From: Phytophthora colocasiae | Lineage: Eukaryota > Oomycota > Peronosporomycetes > Peronosporales > Peronosporaceae | Reading direction: 5' to 3' | Assembly (NCBI GenBank): GCA_018806915.1 | Contig: JAGKQI010000098.1 | Coordinates: forward strand, 2,294,001-2,358,000 | DNA length: 64,000 nucleotides | In this document: in pieces, positions 37,716-48,506 of the stretch | How the letters are laid out: every line of letters starts with the position of its first letter | How positions within the stretch are numbered: the stretch's first letter is position 1 | Made by a program: the position numbers and the translations under genes | The notes under the pieces: generated by a model | Seen by the model: the letters and a program-made list of their open reading frames with translations, nothing else | The model's database searches: none | Told to the model about the DNA's origin: nothing

Positions 37716-39200
37716 ATGGTTCGACGATCGGCTAGTGCTGCACGGGACGAGCGAGCTGAGAGGCGTGCTTCGTTTCATGACGCAGTGGCTGAGGCGGCAC
37801 ATGTATCTGCAGGCCCAGGAATAGCTCACGGAGGAGGAAAGCAAGTTCCACAAGCGGCCCTGCATGACGCAGGAGGAAACTCGACACCGCCGGCAGCAAG
37901 TCTACGAGCAACGGCGAGTCAGACTCCACGAGCAAGCGGTGGAAGCGGAGAAGCAGCTCTGATGGGTTACGTACCGGTCTCCGGAGGAGGACAACAAGCA
38001 CCGGTAGCTCCAGTTGTACCAGCACCCGGGGCAGCAGCAGTCCCTGGGGGTAACGGTAACGGAGGCGGAGACGGTGGTGACAACGGTAACAATGGTGACG
38101 GCAATGGGAACCAGGGTCAGGACAACGCTGGAAACGGTGGTGATACTGGACAGGGACAAGCAGCAGCAGTACCGGTAGGAGGCGGAGCAGGAGTAGGAGC
38201 CCCTGTGGATCAAGCAGCGATGGCACCACCTGTACCACCAACTCCACCTGTACAAGTTGCCCCACAGTTCTTCGCAGTACCGCAAGCACCTCAGTGGATG
38301 TACCAGACACCGACCCGGGAGAAGAAGTTGCGTCTGCCGAAGTTCAAGGGCCTAGGAGAACCAAAAGTTACAGTCAAAGCATGGTTGAAGGCCGTCAGGA
38401 ATGAACTGCGTCGTCAAACAGCTATACTGCACACTGAGTGGCGTGAACATGAAGTCTTCATTGAGATGGTGGCAAGTCTAGAAGGTGAAGCTCTCATGTG
38501 GTATGACACGGTGGAAGATGCGTTCAGCAGGCGTGAAGACCAGACGTTTGGCAACCTGAGTCGGATGATGAAGGATCGCTACATGGTTAAGCGCTCGAAT
38601 CCAGAAGTGGTGGCGAGACTAAGACAGCGACGTCAGCAACGAGGAGAGTCCTTGGTAGAGTACGCGCAGAAGTTACGGGAGATTGCGTCGACGAATCCAG
38701 TGGACGAAGAATGGCTAGTCGACTCGTTCTTGTCGGGGATGAGTAACGCTTGGTGCTCGACTCTGGTACGGGGACACCGACCGACTACGCTGAACGAGGC
38801 AGTGAACTTCGCGGTGGATCAAGTTGGCGAGTACGGAGAGGGCTACGGTGTTGATCTTGCGACGGCGATGCGGGTCCATGACGAGCGAACGGCATCAGCC
38901 GGTGCTACACCGACGGCGTTGGTCCCGAATTTGGCAACGATTCAGCAGGCCTCGACGGCAGGTGGAAACTTGGGGACTGTTGTGACTGGCTACGACACGG
39001 TTGGCTTAGCTACAGGACCTCCACCCAGATACGATGTTGAAGGACGGCTAATGGTACCTCAAGGTGGCACTGTACTTCAAAGTGGAAGCCAGTGGAACGC
39101 AGTAATCCCAGCAGGATACCGGCTTGTACCGGAAGAGGCCACGACAGCAAGTCAAGCAGCCAATACGACAACTGCGGCGACGCCGACGCGACAGACTTAG
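37716..39200 (+). CDS. gag: Gag polyprotein, capsid part, A-prime
   Basis: 494 codons, near-identical to the element-A gag. I see two amino-acid changes, both Gly here, in the Gly/Asn-rich stretch around residues 110-125. The retrotransposon Gag domain lies at about residues 200-370. It ends at the same in-frame TAG (39198-39200) as element A, with the zinc-knuckle part following in the same frame. Confidence 0.88.
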   Translation: MVRRSASAARDERAERRASFHDAVAEAAHVSAGPGIAHGGGKQVPQAALHDAGGNSTPPAASLRATASQTPRASGGSGEAALMGYVPVSGGGQQAPVAPVVPAPGAAAVPGGNGNGGGDGGDNGNNGDGNGNQGQDNAGNGGDTGQGQAAAVPVGGGAGVGAPVDQAAMAPPVPPTPPVQVAPQFFAVPQAPQWMYQTPTREKKLRLPKFKGLGEPKVTVKAWLKAVRNELRRQTAILHTEWREHEVFIEMVASLEGEALMWYDTVEDAFSRREDQTFGNLSRMMKDRYMVKRSNPEVVARLRQRRQQRGESLVEYAQKLREIASTNPVDEEWLVDSFLSGMSNAWCSTLVRGHRPTTLNEAVNFAVDQVGEYGEGYGVDLATAMRVHDERTASAGATPTALVPNLATIQQASTAGGNLGTVVTGYDTVGLATGPPPRYDVEGRLMVPQGGTVLQSGSQWNAVIPAGYRLVPEEATTASQAANTTTAATPTRQT

Positions 39201-39620
39201 AACCGGCAGCAGAACTCTTCGAACCAACGTGCAGATGGTAATGGCAAACAGGCTCAGCGACCAGGACGCGCACTACAGATGGAAGCTCCAGGATCACAGC
39301 AGCCTCAACAGCAGTCTCAGCAACAGCGGTGGAATGGTGGCCGAAAATATGGAAATTCCGAACCACTGAGAACCAAGGAAGACCGACTGCGTAACCACCA
39401 GCAGTATCTGGACAGACGATCACAGCAGCAGCAGCCAGCAAGAGCGTCTACGGCACGGCCAGATGATTTGTGCTTCTATTGTCATGGTTATGGACACCAC
39501 GCTCACGCGTGTGCCCTCAGGAAGGAAGACAAAGAGGAGTCCAGTCCAGTGGTGAACCAGAGCGGTGATACCAGCAACCAAGCTACCACCGGAAGCACGG
39601 GAAACGGACAGCGGATGTAG
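39201..39620 (+). CDS. gag: Gag nucleocapsid part (CCHC knuckle), A-prime
   Basis: In frame with gag beyond the TAG at 39198. It carries CFYCHGYGHHAHAC, the C-x2-C-x4-H-x4-C zinc knuckle for RNA binding. Unlike the element-A copy it has no second stop: codon CGA is intact where A has TGA. If the TAG were read through at some rate, A-prime could make complete Gag. It ends at TAG 39618-39620 next to the frameshift site. Confidence 0.75.
   Translation, partial: NRQQNSSNQRADGNGKQAQRPGRALQMEAPGSQQPQQQSQQQRWNGGRKYGNSEPLRTKEDRLRNHQQYLDRRSQQQQPARASTARPDDLCFYCHGYGHHAHACALRKEDKEESSPVVNQSGDTSNQATTGSTGNGQRM
39599..39605 (+). promoter_or_regulatory. Candidate -1 ribosomal frameshift site GGGAAAC, A-prime
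   Basis: Same heptamer, phase and downstream GGGG-CCCC-GG-CCC context as at 17808. GGA at 39600 is in gag phase, and the -1 product enters the frame that reaches protease. Confidence 0.7.
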
Positions 39621-41248
39621 GGGCCCCGGCCCAGCATCGCGCATCAAGCCCACGGGGAGAGGAAGAAACCGGTGAGCACGGCATCAGGCGACAGGGACCA
39701 GAACGGCAAGTGAAGTTCCAGCTGACAGATGCAGTGACGGCACCTGGAGGACGGCAACTGTGGAATAAGGCCCAGTTGGCCGGACGAAGAAGGCAACGGA
39801 AGAGGAAGAAGGCGGGTTGTAGGGTACGAGATCCAGCCACAAGGGTAGTGGAGATCGTTCCAGCAGCTTAGAGAGCAAACAGCACGGCAGCACCAAGCAA
39901 CAGTGGTGTGCGGCCGGAAGATACTACGGCACCGGCGGTGGGCAACACTGGTACAGCGGCGGTGACCGAACAAGAAGACGAGAAGAACGACGGAGACACG
40001 GACACGGGACACGACAGAAAGAAGCGACGTCGTGTGCATTTTGAAGTTGCGGAAGGGTTGGACAATGGGGATGGCGGAATCACGGTGACAGGAGACGGCC
40101 TAGTGAGATGGGTCGACGCCAATGATGGAGATTTCGCTACGCCCAGACCTACCGACGACGTACGGACAAGTGACACTGAAGAACGGGTACAGCACGAGTC
40201 GCGAGAAATCGAAACTGGCACTGATGAAGTTACGTCAGGAACTGACGACCAAGTGGACGAATGTATGGACTTGGACGCCGAAGGCAAAGAGAATGCGGAC
40301 GATACCGACGAAGAAACAAAGTCTGGGCCAGAAACTACTGAAGGAACTTCGCGAAGCCCAGAAGTACTGATCACTGGGGATGGCGGAGCTCATAACGGGA
40401 CACAGCAGATTCTCGGACGGGAGATGAGTATCGAAGATAGTCCACGAGCAAGGGTCTTACAGCTACGGGCAGCACAACGAAGACGGGATGTCAGTGAAGC
40501 AGAAGCTGAACGTCGGTGGGAACGAAAGGTGCTAGCACGACAAACACGGAGAGAACGACACGGAGCCGTGCGACTGGCCAAGGAATCCGACGGAGGGTCC
40601 TCTACAGTGGCAAACCTCGACGGGATAGCTACATCTGACACTCAGGAGGTTTCAGACGGACGAACCACGGGATCCGGCAGTGAGAAGCAACTGGAAGGGG
40701 ACAGCGTGCACGTACGGGCATCGCGAGCTCGAAGACGACAAGAGAAACGGGTACGGAAGGCTCACGCTAAGGAACAAAGGGAACTTCAGCACCGTGATGC
40801 GCAGTCGAATTACCCACCCAATAGCTATTACCAGTATGATGAACACCGACGGACACACGGCCGAGCGAGTTTGCGTACGAGTTCGGAGGCCGAAGGAACT
40901 GAGTACATTGAACCAGCGTCAGTCAAGCAGGTGAAAGCGACCAAGAATCATAAGGTTACGAAGACTTACGAATATCACAGCCAGAGCACGTACCGTAGTG
41001 CAAGTTCCGAATGGCATGAGGCAGATGAGCGGCAGTGCACAACAGGGAAGTTGCGAGCAGTACAAGCCCAAGCGGTTGACCAGCTACCGACAGCCATGGT
41101 TAATGTCAGAGGCCAAGCCGTGACGGTGAAGCTTGATACCGGAGCGCAGTACAGTGTAGCAGGCAGGAGTTGGCGACAACATGGCACAAGGTTGAAAGTA
41201 CCACCTCCAGTTGACTACATGGAAGGCTTTAGTGGTGTGGCTGTATGA
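39605..41248 (+). pseudogene. Pro-Pol linker and protease N-part, A-prime
   Basis: The -1 frame runs from the slip site through the charged linker directly into protease (VKLDTGAQYSV), because the 44-bp block lost from element A is present here. It is interrupted by a private TAG at 39869-39871 (CAG in A) and ends at the shared TGA 41246-41248. From 39872 to 41248 it is fully open, about 459 codons, which shows the intended frame: nucleocapsid, linker and protease form one -1-frame polyprotein. Confidence 0.75.
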
Positions 41249-41691
41249 GTCATTGGTGTTTATCGGTTTGTGTTGTGGACACAGTACTCGCAGAGCATGA
41301 CGGTCGACGCTCTCATTGTGGACAGTGACACGGAGGATTTCCTTGTGGGCGAAGACTGGATGTACGATCACGGTGTGAAGATCGACTTTGTATCAAGCGA
41401 GATGAAGTGGTATGAGAATGACGTCAAGAAGGTCGTACCGTTCACTGGTATTGGAACAAAGGAACAGCGAGAACGGGTGGCCAAGATCCGATTGCTAAGG
41501 AAGACGCGAATCCAGACACAGACCTGTCATAACGTGGAAGTTTCAGTCCCAGAAGCTGATGGCACAGTGGGTCTCTTTATACCCAAGAAGCGGAAGGAGC
41601 CGTACCTGTTAGTGGCACCGACATTGGTCACGGTGAAGTCAGGAAAGGTGAAGGTGCCGATATTGAATCTGGTCGGCAAGACGAAGAAGTT
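41249..41691 (+). pseudogene. Protease C-part / pol N-part, A-prime (truncated by inversion)
   Basis: Matches element A 19414-19855, including FLVGEDWM. It stops matching at GAAGAAGTT, where the inverted pol core begins. The frame then runs about 45 codons into antisense pol sequence before a stop, so no working Pol can come from it. Confidence 0.85.
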
Positions 41692-44600
41692 GCTGTCGTG
41701 TCATCATCACCACCTGTCCTCGCGACGTCCTGCTGGCGCTGTCCTGCTGAATGTACACGAACTGCTTCTCTTTGACTTGTTTCTTGAGTCCGTTCTTCTC
41801 CAGGCCCTGGTACTTGCACTTCACCTTCAATGAGCTCGTCGTCCTTGGCTAGATCCTCCAGTATCTGATCTGCCACCACCGCTAATTGTCTGTGAGGTCG
41901 GTAGTAAGAGACTAGAAAACTGCAATGAACCACTAGTTCTTCTCCCGTATCTTCCCGACGTACGATCCAGTTATCAAAGCCTGCATCAGCTGTAATTTTT
42001 GCCGGTCCAATCCATTGGTGAGCGAGTTTCGTCACTCCCGTTCCACGTGGCGGTCTGAAGATCCAAACCATGTCTCCAACCTTGAAATGCACGTTGTTCC
42101 TTACTTTGTGGCTGTAGTATCGTTCCCTTCGCAGCTGGTCTTTCTCTAATGCCTGCTTCGCGATCCTTGCTGCTGACTCCATGTTCGTCACCAGTTTCCG
42201 GTGGTATTCGGGCCAACCTTCAATCTGCTGTACCTGACTTGCTCTCAACAGTTCATTCGGTGCCCTCAGCCGTCTCCCCCATCATAAGTTCATTAGGTGA
42301 GTAGCCGGTAGTCCCGTGTCGAGCTCCGTTGTACGCGTACATTGCACAGGGATCCAGTCGTCCCAGTCGTTCTGTTTCTCATCGACGTACTGAGCCACCA
42401 TGTCCTTCCAGATCTTGTGGTACCGCTCTACTAAACCCAGCAACATCGGACGATACGGCACAGGCTTCGTCTGCTTCGCCTTCAGCAATTGTATCAACCG
42501 AGTTACCACCAGTCCATTGAGCTCTGGAGCACCATCCATGATCAGTTCTCGCATCGGTCCATGTACTCCAACAATTCGTTCCACCAAAAAGCGTGCGATA
42601 TCTTCTGCCGTGTGACTTGGTGTCGCTATCATCACTGCGTATCTACTGGCATAGTCAACAGCAGCAATAACGTAGCGGTTCCCTCGTCCAGTGACCGGTA
42701 GTGGGCCTGCCACATCGAGTGCCCATCTGTCACCTACAGCACCAACTCCTAGGCTCCGTAGTGGAGGTATGACTGCCTTCGGCTTCGTTTTTCTCGTCGC
42801 ACAGTCCCTGCAACTTCGAACCCAGTACTTTACTTGGTCTCTCATGCCTGGCCACCAGTATACCTTCTCGAGTCTTCCGTAGGTCTGTGGCGTTCCCAAG
42901 TGACACGCGTAAATTGAGTCGTGTGCTTCCCGCAGTGCTTTTGCCCGTAATGATGCCGGTAACACCACTCGCAATGATCCATCCGTTTCACGTAAGTACA
43001 CGAGTCCATCGCGCTTGACCACCGTTAACCCTTGGTGTCGTTCTTGTCCAGACAGCCCCTGTACCATCTTGTCTTCTTTCTGGTGAGTTTTTATCTCTTC
43101 GTCTGTCAGTTGCCCGTTGTCACCAATGGTTGCCGTGTCACCCGAGCTTCCGATTGTCCGAGTTATACTCTCACTTGCTTCTACAGTATTGTTCGTCACC
43201 GTCGGTGTTATTCTCGTACTTGTCGTCTCAGCTGCTTCAACTCCTAGAGGTACGGAAGTTTTTGTACCCCCACTGAGCTGTTCACCCTCGCTAACTGTAC
43301 GTTCATTCGCCGGTGCCGTGACTGTAGTGGATTGCTGTTTCCTCTTTCTGTTCTTCCGCCTGTCCGCCGCGACAGTCCTCACGGGCGCTCGTGACAGCGC
43401 ATCCGCTATTACGTTTGTAGATCCAGGTCGGTAAGTAATCCGAAAGTCGAACTCCTGCAATTGCAGTGCCCATCTGTATGGCCTTCCAGTGAGGTCCTTC
43501 TTCTTCATGAGGTAAGAGAGCGCGGAATGATCCGTCACCAATTCAAATCTACGTCCATATAGGTACGGGCGGAAGAGCTTGACGGCCCAAATTACTGCCG
43601 CACACTCCAGGTCCGTGATCCCATACTTTGCGACTGTGGGTGAGTTCACCTTGGATGCGTAGGCAACAGGTTGGTCGCCTGCACCTTGGTCCTGCATCAG
43701 CGCTGCTCCCAATCCTACCACTGAGGCATCTGTGACTAACTTGAATGGCTTCGAGAAGTCCGGATACACCAACAGCGGTCTCTCCGTCAACTCCGCCTTC
43801 AAAACTTCAAACGCCTGCTGCTGGTCGGGCCCCCAATCCCATTCCGAGCTCTTGCGCAACAGCCTCGTCAGAGGTGCCGCCTTGGTTCCAAAATGCGGTA
43901 CAAACCGTCTGTAGTATCCGGCTAGATGTACGAATCTTCGCACTTCGTCAGGGTTCTCGGGAACCGGAAATCGTCTGACCGTGTCTACCAATGATTCCAA
44001 AGGACGTATGCCCTTCTCGTCAAGCTCGTGACCGAGATATTCCAGCCTCGTCATCGCGAAACTGCACTTCTTCGGCTTCAACGACAATCCGGCCCTCGCC
44101 AGACGTTCCAATACACATGCCAGTTCCACCACATGCCTCGAAACAGATCCCGCCGTAAAGATAATAACATCATCCAAATAAACTAGACAACTTCGCCACG
44201 TAAGTCCTCTGAGTACTGCATCCATCATCCTCTGAAATGTGCCAGGTGCATTTGCTAAACCAAAAGGCATTCGAACAAATTGGAATAGACCTTGTCGAGT
44301 GACGAAACCAGTCTTTGCCTTGTCACTTCCAGCGACGGGTACCTGCCAGTATCCAGCATGTAGATCCAAACTCGAGTATCGTCGGGCTCCGTGCATAGTG
44401 TCCAATGCATCATCAATCCGTGGGAGTGGATAGATATCTTTCTTGGTAATGTTGTTCAACAACCTGTAGTCGATACAAAACCGAACCGTGCCATCCTTCT
44501 TCCGTACGAGAACAACCGGGAATCCCCAAGCTCCCGTGCCTTCTTCGATGACCCCGTCATGTAGCATCTTCCGGACTTCCTCATCGATCACTTCTTGCTC

Positions 44601-44932
44601 CGATCTTGAATATCTCCTGGGGCGTATCTTGATCGGTGGCGCTTCACCCGTGTTGATGTGGTGTTCCACGCCTAGCGTAGTTGCTGGTGGACATCCTTCC
44701 TTCGGTTCCAAGAGCTCCGGGTAGTTCCTCAGTAACTTGACCAACAACTCCTTGTCTTTGTCGTCCATGTCACCGAAGTTCAAAGTCTCCTCATTGCTGA
44801 GAGGTTTCTCCTTCACCTGAAGTTCGTCCAACCACTGACTCACCCGTTCACGATCAAGTTCACCTCCAAGTTCCAATACTTCCATCTCGTCATCCAGAGG
44901 TGTCCAAGTGCCAAGCATCTCCTTACTCGGTA
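41692..44932 (-). pseudogene. pol: Inverted pol core: RT, RNase H, integrase (A-prime)
   Basis: This 3,241-bp block equals element A 19856-23096, flipped. Read on the minus strand it encodes RT (with YLDD), RNase H, the integrase zinc site and catalytic core, and most of the integrase C-terminus. The main frame ends at 42282 because a C is missing from a CCCC run (near 42351). An extra G in a GGGG run (near 42279) restores the frame, which continues to 41692. Junctions show only short shared sequence: GTT on the left and about one base on the right, with some 10 bp lost on the right. That looks like end-joining or template switching rather than recombination between inverted repeats. Confidence 0.9.
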
Positions 44933-45739
44933 CCCGTTGAACGTACTGCAACGACGACAAGAACGGAAGTCACTCAACGGGAAATTGCAAGAATAGCTAC
45001 GAAAACCACGGACGTACCAGCAACGTCCTCGAGCGATCAGCACAGTACGGCGGCAGGGCGCTCCAACACCCCAGCAAGTGAGCAGTCGGTTGGCAGGGAG
45101 ATATCGACGCCAGCTGCGACGACTACAACTACCCTACAGCCTTCAGTGACGAATAAGCAGCGCAAGAGAAGGCGCGATGGCGAAGTGCACAGCGGTAACC
45201 AGCAGGAACAAGCGGCAAAGCGACGTGCGGAGACGGCGGCACGTGAAGCACGAGCAGCGAGACGGAGTGCTCTTCGTGACCGACAGACGCAAGCAGAAGT
45301 CGAAACGATGGATCCAGATGCAGATTGCAGGGTACCAAGCACTGCGGAAGCCTCAGGTACGAACGGGGAAGTTAGGGAACAACAACAACGACCAGGAGGA
45401 GACTCGGAGGGCACTAGTCACGGTGACGCAGCACCAAAGGATGGAATTACGCGAGCTCTTCGAGGACACGGACAATCACGATGGCCATCAGCAGCTAAGA
45501 CCATCATGGAGGAGGCTACAGCTGGAACCGTTATTGAACGAGGACAACGAAAAGTCAGAAACAAAGCTGGCAGGTATGAGACGCAGTACCGAGTGGAGTA
45601 CCAAGATCGCCCAGGTGGACCAGTGGTGCCAGCCTGGCTCACAGCTCAACAGTTCGAGACACTGTTTGACCAAGGAAAGATCGGGGACGATCTTCTGGCG
45701 GGGGATGGCGTGTGGACAAATGTCACCACTCATTCGTGA
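44933..45739 (+). pseudogene. Pol C-terminal tail with chromodomain-like end, A-prime
   Basis: Back in sense orientation after the inversion, and open from the junction to TGA at 45737 inside the right LTR. It matches element A 23107-23913, but codon CAG at the position of A's TAG 23212 is intact, so this copy shows that the tail belongs to the same frame as pol. It contains the basic REARAARRSALRDR stretch and the final chromodomain-like YRVEYQDRPGG segment. Cut off from the RT and integrase by the inversion. Confidence 0.65.
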
Positions 45740-46635
45740 AGAACAGCTTTCATTGGAAGAAGTTCGTATAGCAGTGATAATTGACCTCACTGGCGACAGT
45801 GACGCGGATACCAGTCAATCGGAAATTGCAGGAAGATAGTGGAGACCTTGAAGTTGAAGATCAGTGACTTTCGAAGATCGCAATGGGAGGAATGACACAG
45901 CACCAGACAGGCAAGGACACAGTAGAGCAGAGAGGCGAGGCGACATGAACACAAGGCAATGAACGGAGGAGAAGGCACCCAAGGAGTCGCCGAGGGAGGA
46001 TCCTGACGGTGGCAGGCACTATACTTAGGATAGGTGTAGAGATAGCGGGGCTACGGTAGTTAGGAGAGCTCTGTGGCGTGCGGCTGGCCGTCAAAACTCT
46101 CAGTTACGATTTTGCGCGACCGTGCAGAGTTAAGTAACTAAGAAGTGATTTACGCGTGAAGTGCGGCAACTGGTCGGCTTCACCCAACAGCATTTTTGAG
46201 GGTTATCTGGGGGAGTGGCCTTGTTCTGCGGTGTACTGACCGGCGAGGACCTCTAGGGTAATACGCTCAGGAGGCACGGAGTTCTGAGGTACGACGATGA
46301 GGATGCATGCGTAGTGTGGCGGGGAACGCGGCTAGCAACCGCGCAGTTGTGGTGCTTATCGATAGCGTCTCGACTAGAGTGTTCACTTCAACTTCAATGT
46401 GGTGTTACATTCATCTTGTATAGTACATGTTGTATATTGGGATTAGCACGAGGACAAGCTACAGATCTACCCAAGACTGTAGTTGCTACAAAACGTCTTC
46501 TCCCTAGCCGTCTCTACTGGACAATGTCCGCCGGGGTCCCTCTCTGGTGACGTGCTGACTCTAGTTCCTGCTTGCGTGACCACTGGCTCCCTTCGAAGTT
46601 GGAATTTCATGGCGTAAAAGGAAGTAAAGCCGACA
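45711..46635 (+). repeat. Right LTR of A-prime (925 bp)
   Basis: Pairs with 36446-37370. It is followed by GTAT (46636-46639) and satellite sequence. Confidence 0.95.
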
Positions 46636-47365
46636 GTATGTCTGGTTTTGTTTAAGTAACTATCGTAGGTGATAGCGACCGCTCGAACCATACAAAAAAC
46701 TGCGACAGGTGCTTTAGCTAAAAAAAATCACTTGATGTATTGCTGTGCACACTAAAGTTACCGGACGTATACTATTCCATTCCACTGGACCTGTACTGAG
46801 CGCAAAGGTGAGCTACTGTATAATAGTAGTCAAATACGTGAGGTTCTGGTGTAGTGGTAAAGCCGTTGAGTTCATTCCAGTTCCTTTAGTGTCTGACCTC
46901 TTCGGAATAAAAAGAATGCGTCGACTTCCTTGAACACGTCTGCTGCTACTCCACTACAGCAGAAGCTTCTTCCTCTCAACCTGTTCAAAGAACAACAACC
47001 ACTTTTTTCCTATCGTCTGGTTCGATAATCCATTCCACAGCCTCCGTACTGCATCTGACTGTGACGATTCCAATACCCGCCTCCTTCCAATTAGCAATTC
47101 TTTTTTGGACCTTGTCCTCCTTCGTATTGAAATTTCGGAGTTCCTGACAAAACACGAGCGCAAGACCCCAGTTATGCCACTTTAGCTTTCGCGGGACAAT
47201 GCACCGGAAGATAGAGAAATGCGACAGCAAGTTAACATCAAGGTCGAATTGTCAGATCTTCACGCGGCGGACGAAGAGGAGGCCAGCAAGCCAGGTTACG
47301 CCATACTCACGTAGAGCCTCGCGATGAGCATCCGCATCGGAAGCGAGGGCGCCATCCGCAGCCAG
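46636..47365. repeat. Satellite array, last partial unit
   Basis: Satellite resumes after A-prime for about 730 bp (landmark TGCACACTAA near 46745). It ends within GCGCCATCCGC-GCCAG, where element B starts. No satellite is seen from here to the window end, so this is the array edge within the window. Confidence 0.93.
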
Positions 47366-47366
47366 C

Positions 47367-47826
47367 TGTAACGGAGTTACACGTACAAGTGGTTGTACCA
47401 CTTGTAACTCTAACAGTTAGGATAACTGTTAAAGGTTGGAAATGGGTCTCAGACCTTGGTGTGTTGTACACACCAATGGCTACATGGGCGAACCACATTA
47501 TTGGGTGGTTCGTGTGCATTTGTGCATATTATTGGTAGAAAGTAACGGATTTCTACCAATCACTGAGCAGAGTTTCTGCCAACCACACGTTGGCAGACCC
47601 TTTAGAAATAGATAATAAACAGTTTTAGGAGGTCCATAATTGGCTTATGCCAAATTCAATAACAGTTCTCATTTTACGGTATTTTGCAGTTTAATTTAGT
47701 TATATTTGATTTAATTATACCTTTTTAAATAAGTATACTTAAATTAAGTCTATTCTAATTGCACGCTTCCTCATACACGTAAGCGCACTTGTACGCCACC
47801 TAGTGGGTCTAAGTAGACCCATTACA
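47367..47826 (+). repeat. Putative left LTR of element B (460 bp)
   Basis: Starts TGTAACGG exactly where satellite ends, and can end CCATTACA, giving TG...CA termini with a short inverted repeat (TGTAA/TTACA). It contains an AT-rich part (47680-47750) suited to a promoter, and many hairpins. There is no second copy in the window to confirm it. Confidence 0.55.
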
Positions 47827-47828
47827 CC

Positions 47829-47844
47829 TGGTAGCACTTTGTAG
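47829..47844 (+). promoter_or_regulatory. Candidate primer-binding site, element B
   Basis: TGGTAGCACTTTGTAG begins two bases after the proposed LTR end. The TGG is the expected start, but the tRNA is not identified. Confidence 0.35.
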
Positions 47845-47875
47845 TCCGTCCCACGACCGACTGCAGTTCGTTCGT

Positions 47876-48184
47876 ATGGAGTCATACGAACGCGGGGTCG
47901 AGAACTCCCCAATGGATCAGGGATCCACTGGGACCCCACACATGTCCGTGACGCGCACGGACTGTGCCCACCTGTCGGACCCAGAGTGGGAGGCCCTCCA
48001 AAGACTCTCGCAAGTCATTGGAGAGGCGGCGGTAGCGACGATGCTTCGTACGCTATCGCCAACAGAGCAACATGGTGTTGCTCTGGGGTACATTGTGAAG
48101 GAGCAACGAGATGTTGCTGCCTCGGTGGAGTCGTTGAAACTCCACGGAGGACGAGGCCCTCCTTCGTTGGCTTGTCGAACTTGA
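47876..48184 (+). pseudogene. gag: Gag N-terminal part, element B
   Basis: About 102 codons from the ATG in CGTATGGAGTC. The sequence includes LSDPEWEALQRLSQVIGEAAVATMLRTLS-type helices and resembles the start of a Gypsy Gag. It is interrupted by a frameshift near 48160, after which the Gag sequence continues one frame over (ELDTAVAARRIVDPMSK). The start ATG lies inside a perfect 9-bp-arm hairpin (GTTCGTATG / CATACGAAC). Confidence 0.65.
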
Positions 48185-48506
48185 CACAGCCGTTGCGGCT
48201 CGACGTATCGTCGATCCGATGTCGAAGGTCGCGTTCGCCATGTCATGTCTTGGCGGACGTGCGAGGAGTTGGGCCTATGGGCGCCGACTCTCAGGTCCTA
48301 CGTGCTTCAGCACGTACGAGGAGTTCAAGGAGGAACTCAAGCTTGCGTTTGAGCCTCCGAAGAACGAGTTCAGATCGAGAGCGGAGTTTCTCGATCTGCA
48401 GCAGGGCAAGGATGATGTTCACACCTTTGCCCAGCGTGCTCGATACTTGATATCGAGCATAGTGGCCAACCCGATCGACGAGGCGACCAAGTCGTCACGT
48501 TCATGA
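48185..48506 (+). pseudogene. gag: Gag capsid part, element B
   Basis: Retrotransposon Gag signature: AFAMSCLGGRARSWAYG, STYEEFKEELKLAFEPP, LDLQQGKDDVHTFAQRARYL. The frame is lost just before 48500, and the next block continues in the frame of the first Gag part. Together the three blocks give one normal Gag of about 320 residues broken by two indels. Confidence 0.75.

Larger units (their letters stand above)
36446..46635 (+). mobile_element. Ty3/Gypsy element A-prime (10,190 bp, inverted pol core)
   Basis: Second copy of the element-A family in the same orientation, with 925-bp LTRs and GTAT on both sides (36442-36445 and 46636-46639). It entered exactly the same position of the satellite unit as A. 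Compared with A it keeps a 44-bp block missing from A, has a 3,241-bp internal segment inverted (41692-44932), and lacks about 10 bp at the right inversion junction. It shares A's TAG in gag and TGA in protease, and has one private TAG at 39869. Its two LTRs look identical at every position where A's LTRs differ, pointing to recent insertion or recent homogenisation. Confidence 0.95.

Noticed and set aside
14655..46635. A and A-prime as an assembly artefact of one element
   Set aside because: They differ in LTR substitutions, a 44-bp block, a 3.24-kb inversion and private stops, so they are distinct copies. Long reads would be needed to confirm the array length.
1..47365. CRISPR array or rDNA repeat as an explanation of the tandem units
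   Set aside because: The repeats are ~894-bp contiguous units without spacers, and no rRNA sequence is recognisable.
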